This document shows, piece by piece, positions 26,225 to 33,569 of a stretch of 64,000 nucleotides of DNA. The DNA is from Alphaproteobacteria bacterium (GTDB taxonomy: Bacteria > Pseudomonadota > Alphaproteobacteria > Rhodobacterales > Rhodobacteraceae). Numbering within the stretch: the stretch's first letter is position 1; the number at the start of each line of letters is the position of its first letter. A program made the position numbers and the translations under genes. The stretch covers positions 1 to 64,000 of the forward strand of contig JAUHVK010000022.1 in NCBI GenBank assembly GCA_030425145.1, written 5' to 3'. The notes under the pieces are model-generated. The model was not told the origin of the DNA. It did not search any database and saw only the letters and a program-made list of their open reading frames with translations.

Positions 26225-28617
26225 TCTGGACGGCTCTGACCGCGCTGCTGTCTCATTGGCGCAGCAACCGGTTGCAGTTTTTTGCAATGGTTGCAGGTTT
26301 GGCTCTGGCAACCGCTCTTTGGTCCGGCGTTCAAGCCATCAACGCCGAGGCGCGCGCCAGCTATGATGCCGCTGCTGCAACACTCGGAGAAGGCCAGTTC
26401 GATCAGCTTTTGCCTCGCAGCGGCGACCGCATCGACCAATCCACCTACATCGCCCTGCGCCGCGCTGGGTGGCAGGTGTCGCCGGTCCTGGAAGGGCGGT
26501 TAAGCACTGAGGACGGCCGCGTACGGCTGGTCGGCCTCGACCCGTTGACCGCGCCCGGCACCATCGCGCCTGTCGGGATGCAGGAGGCGGCCAATCTCGA
26601 CGACTTCCTCACCCGTGGCGTTCTCTTCGCCGCGCCGGATGTGGCCGAGGCTCTGGCAGCAGCCGTGCCACAGCGCGTCATCACCGACACATCCGTTGCG
26701 CCCGGAGTGGCCCTGACGGATATCGGCGTAGCGCAGACGCTGCTCGATGCGGAGGCCAAATTTAGCCGGCTGATCATCGCGCCCGCGCAACCGATGGGCC
26801 TGTCGGACCTTGCCGAAGTAGCACCAAACCTTGTCCGACAACCCGCACAGGATGCAGGCGCAGGTCGGCTCACGGACAGTTTTCACCTCAACCTGACGGC
26901 TTTTGGCCTGCTCAGCTTCGCGGTTGGGATCTTCATCGTTCACGGCACCATCAGCCTTGCTTTCGAGCAGCGGCGCAGCATGGTGCGCACGATTCGCGCG
27001 TTAGGAGTGCCGCTTAAGGTTCTGATCGGGTTGATGATTTCCGAGCTGATCCTGTTCGCTTTGGTCGCTGGCGGGATCGGCGTCGCCTTGGGCTATGTCA
27101 TTGCAGCCGTACTACTGCCGAACGTCGCCGCTACCCTTCAGGGGCTGTACGGAGCCTCCGTTGCAGGCACTCTGCAACTGCGCCCCGAATGGTGGCTCTC
27201 AGGCCTCGCCATTGCCGTGCTTGGCACAGGCTTCGCCGCCTCTGGTGCGCTGTGGAAGATCGCGCAGATGCCACTTCTCGCCAGCGCGCGACCGCGTGCG
27301 TGGGCGGTGGCCTCGGGCGAAACCGCACGACGGTTGGGGGTCGTGGCGGCGCTGCTCTTTGCAACCGGGATCGCGCTTGCGATTTGGGGGCAGGGGCTGA
27401 CGCTGGCCTTTGCCCTCTTGGCCTGCCTCTTGATCGGCGCGGCTTTGATCTTGCCGCTTCTCCTGCGCAGCGCGGTGACACTGGCCGATCGGAAGGTGCG
27501 CTCCGCGATGTGGCAATGGTTCTGGGCCGACACCCGCCAACAGGTTCCGGGGATGAGCCTTGCGCTGATGGCGCTTCTGCTGGCGACAGCGGCGAATGTC
27601 GGGGTCTCCACAATGGTCTCCAGCTTTCGCGTGACCTTTGTCGATTTCCTTGACCAACGGCTGGCACCCGAACTGTTCGTCCGGATCGAAAACCCGGACC
27701 AAAGCGCAGATATTGAGGTTATTCTGCTGTCTGAGGCCCGCGAGGTCTTGCCGCTCCTGTCGGTCGAAACCGACATCTCGGCAGTCCCCACAGAACTGTT
27801 CGGCGTGCGTGTCGGGCCGACCTACCGGGAGAACTGGTTGTTCCTCGATGATGACGGGGGCGTTTGGGATCGTGTTGAGGCCGGGCGCGCTGTTGTGGTC
27901 AGCGAACAACTTGCCCGCCGCGCCGGGCTTTGGATTGGTGACCCGGTGACGATTGCGCCGGCGCTGATCCTGCCCATTGCTGCCATCGTTGCCGATTACG
28001 GCAACCCGTTGGGGCAGGCGATCATTTCTGAACCGCTGTTCCGCGACCTTTATCCTGACACCGTACCCACATCCTTCGGAATTCGCACAGACGATCCGTC
28101 AGCGTTACGCCTCGCCCTGACCGAGAAGCACGGCCTTCCCGAATCCGGCATCACCGATCAGTCTCGGATCAAGGCATTCTCCTTGGGCGTGTTCGAACGC
28201 ACCTTCACTGTCACCGGCGCGCTGAATGTGCTCACGCTCGCGGTCGCGGCCTTTGCCATCCTGATGAGCCTTCTCACCCTTGCGTCGATCCGTGTACCGC
28301 AACTGGCTCCGGCTTGGGCCTTGGGGTTGACCCGGCGCAGGCTGGGGCAGTTGGAACTGCTCCGCGCCGTGGTGCTGGCAATGGTGACAACCGTGTTGGC
28401 GATCCCGCTGGGGCTGATGCTGGCCTGGGTGCTGCTTTCCTACGTAAACGTCGAAGCATTCGGCTGGAAACTGCCGCTCTACCTCTTCCCCGGTCACTAC
28501 GCGCTGCTCACGCTCTTCGCGCTGCTCGCCGCTGCACTCGCGGCGCTCTGGCCCGCGCTGAGATTGGCCCGCACGCCGCCGTCCGCCTTGCTCAAGGTGT
28601 TCGCCAATGATCGTTAG
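26221..28617 (+). CDS. ABC exporter permease, FtsX/MacB fold, duplicated
   Basis: 798 residues from a GTG. A first membrane segment near residues 18-36 is followed by a ~190-residue periplasmic part. Three helices appear at about 220-320 with the FtsX phrase RRSMVRTIRALGVPLKVLIGL. Further helices lie at 365-415, a second periplasmic part about 470-650 and terminal helices 660-790 (ALNVLTLAVAAFAILMSLLTLASIR). This two-half layout resembles permeases of AttF/AttG or YbbP type. The overlap with the ATPase and the following AttH gene indicates a single export system. The transported lipid or peptide is unknown. Confidence 0.88.
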   Translation: MIWTALTALLSHWRSNRLQFFAMVAGLALATALWSGVQAINAEARASYDAAAATLGEGQFDQLLPRSGDRIDQSTYIALRRAGWQVSPVLEGRLSTEDGRVRLVGLDPLTAPGTIAPVGMQEAANLDDFLTRGVLFAAPDVAEALAAAVPQRVITDTSVAPGVALTDIGVAQTLLDAEAKFSRLIIAPAQPMGLSDLAEVAPNLVRQPAQDAGAGRLTDSFHLNLTAFGLLSFAVGIFIVHGTISLAFEQRRSMVRTIRALGVPLKVLIGLMISELILFALVAGGIGVALGYVIAAVLLPNVAATLQGLYGASVAGTLQLRPEWWLSGLAIAVLGTGFAASGALWKIAQMPLLASARPRAWAVASGETARRLGVVAALLFATGIALAIWGQGLTLAFALLACLLIGAALILPLLLRSAVTLADRKVRSAMWQWFWADTRQQVPGMSLALMALLLATAANVGVSTMVSSFRVTFVDFLDQRLAPELFVRIENPDQSADIEVILLSEAREVLPLLSVETDISAVPTELFGVRVGPTYRENWLFLDDDGGVWDRVEAGRAVVVSEQLARRAGLWIGDPVTIAPALILPIAAIVADYGNPLGQAIISEPLFRDLYPDTVPTSFGIRTDDPSALRLALTEKHGLPESGITDQSRIKAFSLGVFERTFTVTGALNVLTLAVAAFAILMSLLTLASIRVPQLAPAWALGLTRRRLGQLELLRAVVLAMVTTVLAIPLGLMLAWVLLSYVNVEAFGWKLPLYLFPGHYALLTLFALLAAALAALWPALRLARTPPSALLKVFANDR

Positions 28618-29647
28618 GGTGTTGGTCATACTGTTCTGGCTCCCGCTGCAAGCGGCAGCACAGGGCTTTGCCGGGCTTGGCACCGATGCCGAAGGCTTTG
28701 CCGTGCCGACGCCGGACCCGGTGTTCGACTTCCCGGAAGACCACGGCGCGCATCCCGACTACCGCATCGAATGGTGGTATCTGACCGCCAACCTCACCGG
28801 CCCGGATGGCACCGCGTATGGCGTGCAATGGACGCTCTTCCGCTCCGCGCTAGCCCCCGAAACCCGCGAGGGCTGGTCCGACCCGCAAGTCTGGTTCGCC
28901 CATGCTGCTGTCACCACCCCCGAACAGCATTTCATCACCGAACGTGTTGCGCGGGGCGGGGTCGGGCAGGCAGGTGTTTCCGTCCAGCCATTCGAAGCGT
29001 GGATCGACGATTGGCAGATGGCCGGACCGTCCCTTGATAACCTGACCCTTACCGCGCGGGGAGGTGACTTTGCCTATGACTTGTCCCTAAAGGCCAATGG
29101 TCCGCTGGTCTTTCACGGCGACAACGGGTTCTCGGTTAAATCCGTCCAGGGACAGGCAAGCTATTACTACTCGCAACCTTTCTACGAGGTCGCGGGCACC
29201 TTGACCCTGCCACAAGGCGACATCCCCGTGACCGGTACGGCATGGATGGATCGGGAATGGTCCTCTCAGCCTCTGGCGGAAACCCAATCCGGCTGGGACT
29301 GGTTCTCGCTGTCCTTCGACACCGGCGACAAACTCATGGGCTTTCTGCTGCGCGAGGACGACGGCGCGTCCTTCTCCTCGGCCACGTGGATTGCGGCTGA
29401 TGGCACCACCACCGCCTATCGAAACGGCGCATTCGCAGCCCAACCACGCGTCTGGTCCGAGGTCGCGGGGAGAGAGGTGCCAACGGAATGGGTGGTGCAA
29501 CTCCCCGACAAAGGCATCGACGTGACCGTTGCCGCGCTGAACCCCAACGCCTGGATGGCGCTGTCGATCCCGTACTGGGAGGGGCCTGTGACCGTCAACG
29601 GCTCCCATGGCGGACGCGGCTATCTGGAGATGACGGGTTATGAGTGA
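28607..29647 (+). CDS. AttH / CrtC-like lipocalin-domain secreted protein
   Basis: 346 residues. Signal peptide about 1-19 (VLVILFWLPLQAAAQ). The family marker YRIEWWYLTANLTG follows, with a second conserved part TGTAWMDREWSSQPL. These define the AttH/carotenoid-1,2-hydratase superfamily, two stacked lipocalin-like barrels. It starts 11 nt inside the permease gene, and in other bacteria AttH is likewise encoded with an ABC exporter. Role: probably a periplasmic handling protein for the exported hydrophobic compound (inference). It overlaps the next gene by 8 nt. Confidence 0.88.
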   Translation: MIVRVLVILFWLPLQAAAQGFAGLGTDAEGFAVPTPDPVFDFPEDHGAHPDYRIEWWYLTANLTGPDGTAYGVQWTLFRSALAPETREGWSDPQVWFAHAAVTTPEQHFITERVARGGVGQAGVSVQPFEAWIDDWQMAGPSLDNLTLTARGGDFAYDLSLKANGPLVFHGDNGFSVKSVQGQASYYYSQPFYEVAGTLTLPQGDIPVTGTAWMDREWSSQPLAETQSGWDWFSLSFDTGDKLMGFLLREDDGASFSSATWIAADGTTTAYRNGAFAAQPRVWSEVAGREVPTEWVVQLPDKGIDVTVAALNPNAWMALSIPYWEGPVTVNGSHGGRGYLEMTGYE

Positions 29648-30194
29648 CCCCAACGACCTTGCCGCTTTCCTCGACCTTGGCTGGCAACGCCTGACGCGCG
29701 GTGTGGCTGACAGGCGTGCGGCGGCCCGTCACCCGGTCTTTGCCACCGTGTCGCCCGATGGCCTGCCCGAGGCGCGGACTGTGGTCCTGCGAGCCGCCAG
29801 CCGAAGCGCCGGTTCGGTCGAAGTGCACACCGATGGTGGATCGGACAAGATCACCTCTCTGCGCGGCAATCCACACGCGCAACTGATGATCTGGGATGAA
29901 AAGGCCAAGCTCCAGATCCGGTTGTCCACAACCGTCTCGCTGCGTCAGGGGCCCGAGGTGGCGGATAAATGGCACAACGTGCCTGACGGATCGCGCATGG
30001 CCTACGGTGCATCGCCGAAGCCGGGAATGCCGATTCCCCACGCCCACGCCTATGAAAAACTGGCAACCCGCGACTGGTTCACCGTGCTGTCCTGCAAGAT
30101 CGATAAAATCGAGTTGATGCAATTGGTTGAGCCGCACAGACGGGCGGTTTTTCAGGCAACCGACGGGTGGCAAGGGGAGTGGCGCGTTCCTTGA
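29640..30194 (+). CDS. Pyridoxamine 5'-phosphate oxidase-like flavin-binding protein
   Basis: 184 residues of the split-barrel FMN fold. Seen are FATVSPDGLPEARTVVLRAAS (flavin-phosphate strand), DGGSDKITSLRGNPHAQLMIWDEKAKLQIRLS and a C-terminal VEPHRRAVFQATDGWQGEWRVP. True PdxH proteins have a longer PLP site and end RL.P; here the substrate is unknown. It overlaps the AttH gene by 8 nt, so it is translated from the same transcript, though a shared function is not evident. Confidence 0.82.
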   Translation: MSDPNDLAAFLDLGWQRLTRGVADRRAAARHPVFATVSPDGLPEARTVVLRAASRSAGSVEVHTDGGSDKITSLRGNPHAQLMIWDEKAKLQIRLSTTVSLRQGPEVADKWHNVPDGSRMAYGASPKPGMPIPHAHAYEKLATRDWFTVLSCKIDKIELMQLVEPHRRAVFQATDGWQGEWRVP

Positions 30195-30249
30195 CGCCAC
30201 GTCTGTCAAAGGCTGTCAAATTTTTCGGGAGGATTGTGAAGTTTTTGTC

Positions 30250-30277
30250 TTGATCTGCTGAAACTCTTGACTATTGT
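30250..30277 (+). promoter_or_regulatory. Possible promoter for a short RNA
   Basis: TTGATC (30250-30255), 16-nt spacer, TATTGT (30272-30277): 4 of 6 matches to each sigma-70 box. It lies in the non-coding gap after the PNPOx-like gene and about 100 nt before a strong terminator. Weak evidence on its own. Confidence 0.25.
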
Positions 30278-30283
30278 CCGGCC

Positions 30284-30381
30284 ACGCGTCGAAAGCCGTG
30301 GCAGTTTTAAAGCCGATTGCGCCCGAAAGTGGCGGCGATCGAAAGAAATGGGACGGAAGGGGAGAGCCGTCCCATTTTTTT
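30284..30381 (+). ncRNA. Candidate small RNA (~98 nt)
   Basis: Between a possible promoter (30250-30277) and a terminator there is a gene-free stretch. It contains a hairpin of GCCACG (30281-30286) with CGTGGC (30297-30302), then a purine-rich region and the terminator stem whose 10-nt loop reads aaggggagag. The G-rich loop could pair with pyrimidine-rich ribosome-site complements. It may equally be only the 3' untranslated end of the upstream operon. Confidence 0.22.
30348..30381 (+). terminator. Rho-independent terminator
   Basis: Nine-bp stem (30348-30356 with 30367-30375), 10-nt loop, followed by T7 at 30375-30381. It ends the AttH operon or the candidate small RNA and faces the convergent MocA-like gene. 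Confidence 0.85.
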
Positions 30382-30401
30382 ATCCGCAATCTTATCCACA
30401 C

Positions 30402-31007
30402 TTACCTGTCTGGGTTGTTGGCGCGCCAAAGCGTCCACGCATCAGGTGTGTCGAGATCGGTCAGCGCATGGTCATCGGGCAGCGGCACACGAATCAGGCG
30501 CCCCCGGTTGGCCTTAAGAATCGTCCGTGCACCAGCGTCGCCAGTCAGAGTCTGGAACTCCCTGATCAGGTCTGCCGGAAACAGAACCGGGTGGCCCGGT
30601 GTCCCGTCTGCCCCGGTCGCCTGAACCAGAAACTCACCGCTGGCGTCTGTGAAAGCCTGAATAACCTGCCGCAGATCGTCCTCTGTCAGATCGGGCATAT
30701 CGGCGGGTAGGATCATTACGCCCTGCGACCCTTCCGGCACGGCTTCCTCCGCCCGTCGGAGGGATGCAGACATCCCGTCACCCGCATCGGGCACCATGAT
30801 CTGAACGACCGACAGCTCATCCAGCACCGCACGGCGCGGGGAAGTAGGGTCGGGCAGGGTGACGATCACATGATCGGACACCGCCAAGGCCCGCTGCGCA
30901 ACACCTCGCAACAAAGGTGCCCCGTCCACCGGTTCGAGCAACTTGTCACGGTCGCCCATCCGGCGACTGGCCCCGGCGGCGGGAATCACGAGTGTTATCT
31001 GGGTCAT
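30402..31007 (-). CDS. MobA/MocA-like nucleotidyltransferase
   Basis: 201 residues. The N-terminal nucleotide-binding loop is LVIPAAGASRRMGDRDKLLEPVDG, and the metal-binding aspartate is in GVMILPADMPDLTEDDL. GHPVLFPADLI and the final ALTDLDTPDAW fit molybdopterin cytidylyl/guanylyl transferases of MocA type. It lies 9 nt after the DMGDH-like gene on the same strand. Cytidylylation of molybdenum cofactor is the likely reaction, but no molybdoenzyme gene is adjacent. Confidence 0.82.
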   Translation of the reverse strand: MTQITLVIPAAGASRRMGDRDKLLEPVDGAPLLRGVAQRALAVSDHVIVTLPDPTSPRRAVLDELSVVQIMVPDAGDGMSASLRRAEEAVPEGSQGVMILPADMPDLTEDDLRQVIQAFTDASGEFLVQATGADGTPGHPVLFPADLIREFQTLTGDAGARTILKANRGRLIRVPLPDDHALTDLDTPDAWTLWRANNPDR

Positions 31008-31016
31008 ACCCCCAGT

Positions 31017-33422
31017 CTAACCGCGCATCTGTGCTCCGTCAGCGTCGTATAGCGGGGTGGTGATAAGTGTGGCATCACACATTTCGCCCAGGATCTCGAT
31101 CTGCGCCTTTTGCCCTTCGGTCGCATGGCTGCGCGGAATGAGGCCCAGCGCGATGGATTTCCCGGCATGGTGGGAATAACCGCCAGAGGTGCAGAACCCC
31201 TGTACCTCGCCCTCGATCCAGATCGGCTCATAGGCATTCACATCGGCATCGTTCACCGCCACCTCAAAGGCGCAAAGCACCCGGTCAGGCGGGGTGGCAC
31301 GCTCGGCTTCGGCGGCCGCGCGTCCGATGAAATCGGCATTCTTCGACCACGCGATAAAGCGGTCCATCCCGGTCTCTCCGGGGGTGTAGTCCGGCGAAAA
31401 CTCGGACAGCCAGGACCCGAAGAACTTATCCAGCCGCAGCGACATCATCGCCCGCATGCCGAATGGCCGCATCCCGTGGTCCTGTCCCGCGGTCCAAAGC
31501 GTGTTCCAAAGCTGCCGCTGGGCCACCGGATCGCAGTAGATCTCATAGCCCAAGCCGCCCGTATAGCTGACCCGCTGCACAAGGCAGGGTGTCATGCCGA
31601 TGGTCATGGGTCGTACATCCATGAACTTAAAATCAGTCGCATCGCGCGTGACGGCATCAAGCACCTTGCGGGCATTCGGCCCTGCGATCTGGAACCCGGT
31701 CAGCGTGTCGGACACGTTCCGAACGGTGACACCTTCGGCGGCGTTCTGTTCGAACCAGCGCATGTGATAGGCCTGCGCGCCGTAGCTGGCGGTAAGTTGG
31801 AAATGGGTGTCCGAAAGGCAAGAGATTGTGAAATCCCCGACCAACCGTCCTTTGTGAGAAAGCATGGGCGTCAGCGACAATCGCCCGGGTTTCGGCACGC
31901 GGCCCGCCATAACCCGGTCGAGCCATTCTCGCGCGTTTGTGCCGGTCACTTCGTACTTGCCGAAGTTCTGAACCTCATTGATTCCAACGGCTTCGCGGAC
32001 GGTCTTCACCTCACGCGCGGTGGCATCCCACGCGTTGGAGCGGCGGAAAGACGGGGTCTCGTACCGCGCCTCATCCCCTTCTGCGAAATAGTTGACCACC
32101 TCCAGCCCGAACTGTGCGCCCCAGACCGCACCCATGTCGTTGAAGATGTCGTACATCATCGTTGTGCGATTGGGTCGTGCGGCGGGCAGTTCTTCATTCG
32201 GATAGCTGACGGAAAAGCGTTTCTGGTAGTTCTCGACCACTTTGGGCAGGGTGTAGCCGGGGCTGATCCAGTCGCCGAAGCGCGCCACGTCCATCGCCGA
32301 CACATCGCGCTCACATTCCCCTTCGATCATCCACTGGGCCAACATCAGGCCGACCCCGCCGCCCTGGCTGAACCCGGCCATGACTCCGCAGGCCGACCAG
32401 TAGTTACGCAGACCGGGGACCGGACCGACCAGCGGGTTGCCATCCGGCGCAAAGGTGAAGGGACCGTGGATCACGGATTTCACACCGGCGCGCTCCAGTA
32501 CCGGGAAACGTTGATAGGCAAAGGCGATGCTGTCTTCGATCTTGTCGAAATCATCGGGAAGCAACTCATGTCCGAACGTCCAAGGCGTACCATTCACCGC
32601 CCAAGGGCGGCAGGGCTGTTCGTAGAACCCGATACACAGCCCGCGCCCTTCCTGCCGCAGATACGACTCTCCGGCGGGGTCCATCACATGCGGATGTTCG
32701 CTGTCCCGCTCATAGATCTCCGCAATCTCGTCTGTGACGATGTACTGATGCTCCATCGGATGCAGCGGCAGGTAGACGCCCGCCATCGCGCCAACCTCCC
32801 GCGCCCAGAGACCGCCCGCATTGACCACGTGTTCGGCATGAATCGTGCCCTTGTCGGTGACAACGCTCCAGGTTCCGTCCGGGCGCTGCGTGGTTTCCTG
32901 CACCATCACATGGGTTTCAATCGTTGCCCCACCCATCCGTGCCGCTTTGGCATAGGCATGGGTGGTGCCCGAAGGATCGAGGTGCCCGTCAAGCGGGTCA
33001 TAGAGAGCGCCCAGAATACCTTCCAGATTGGTGATCGGCGCGATCTTGGCGATCTCATCGGGACCGACGATCTGTGTATCCAGCCCCATATATCGGTGCT
33101 TGGCCCGCTCAGCGAGCAGCATGTCGAACCGGTCCCGGTTGTCGGCCAGCGTGATCCCGCCTACGTGGTGCAACCCGCAGGACATGCCGGTGATCTCTTC
33201 CAGTTCCTTGTACAGCCGGATCGTGTAGCCCTGAAGTGCGGCCATGTTTGTGTCGCCGTTAAGCGTGTGAAACCCGCCTGCCGCGTGCCATGTGCTGCCC
33301 GAGGTCAGTTCCGAACGCTCTACCAGCATCACGTCCGACCAGCCCAGCTTGGTCAGGTGGTAGAGCACCGATACGCCCACAACCCCGCCGCCAATCACAA
33401 CCACACGTGCCTGCGTCTTCAT
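31017..33422 (-). CDS. Dimethylglycine/sarcosine dehydrogenase-like flavoprotein (paralogue 1)
   Basis: 801 residues. FAD-binding GGGVVG at 11-16 and the SGSTWHAAG motif, whose His carries the covalent flavin in rat DMGDH. A DAO-type oxidoreductase domain to about 370, a central FAO_M part with the KRFSVSYPNEELPAARP phrase, and a GcvT-like folate-binding domain plus barrel from about 430 to the end. It oxidatively demethylates N-methylglycines and passes the methyl to tetrahydrofolate. Site AAGGAGAG before the ATG. Divergent from a second paralogue; substrate split between them is unknown. Confidence 0.88.
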   Translation of the reverse strand: MKTQARVVVIGGGVVGVSVLYHLTKLGWSDVMLVERSELTSGSTWHAAGGFHTLNGDTNMAALQGYTIRLYKELEEITGMSCGLHHVGGITLADNRDRFDMLLAERAKHRYMGLDTQIVGPDEIAKIAPITNLEGILGALYDPLDGHLDPSGTTHAYAKAARMGGATIETHVMVQETTQRPDGTWSVVTDKGTIHAEHVVNAGGLWAREVGAMAGVYLPLHPMEHQYIVTDEIAEIYERDSEHPHVMDPAGESYLRQEGRGLCIGFYEQPCRPWAVNGTPWTFGHELLPDDFDKIEDSIAFAYQRFPVLERAGVKSVIHGPFTFAPDGNPLVGPVPGLRNYWSACGVMAGFSQGGGVGLMLAQWMIEGECERDVSAMDVARFGDWISPGYTLPKVVENYQKRFSVSYPNEELPAARPNRTTMMYDIFNDMGAVWGAQFGLEVVNYFAEGDEARYETPSFRRSNAWDATAREVKTVREAVGINEVQNFGKYEVTGTNAREWLDRVMAGRVPKPGRLSLTPMLSHKGRLVGDFTISCLSDTHFQLTASYGAQAYHMRWFEQNAAEGVTVRNVSDTLTGFQIAGPNARKVLDAVTRDATDFKFMDVRPMTIGMTPCLVQRVSYTGGLGYEIYCDPVAQRQLWNTLWTAGQDHGMRPFGMRAMMSLRLDKFFGSWLSEFSPDYTPGETGMDRFIAWSKNADFIGRAAAEAERATPPDRVLCAFEVAVNDADVNAYEPIWIEGEVQGFCTSGGYSHHAGKSIALGLIPRSHATEGQKAQIEILGEMCDATLITTPLYDADGAQMRG

Positions 33423-33569
33423 TCGGTCTCTCCTTGATCCGTTGTGCCGAACATGTGTCGTCCAGCGTTATGGCGTCCTGTCGAAAAACGACACACCGTG
33501 TCGGCTTGTGGCAACCGACCGTCCCGCAGGACCGCGAGGGTGGGGCAAGGTTGCACGGAGTCGTTCAAG

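Noticed and set aside
31110-33437. 775-residue open frame on the plus strand
   Set aside because: Exact antisense of the first DMGDH-like gene, rich in Arg/His/Gly as expected of a shadow in G+C-rich DNA, with no recognisable domain.
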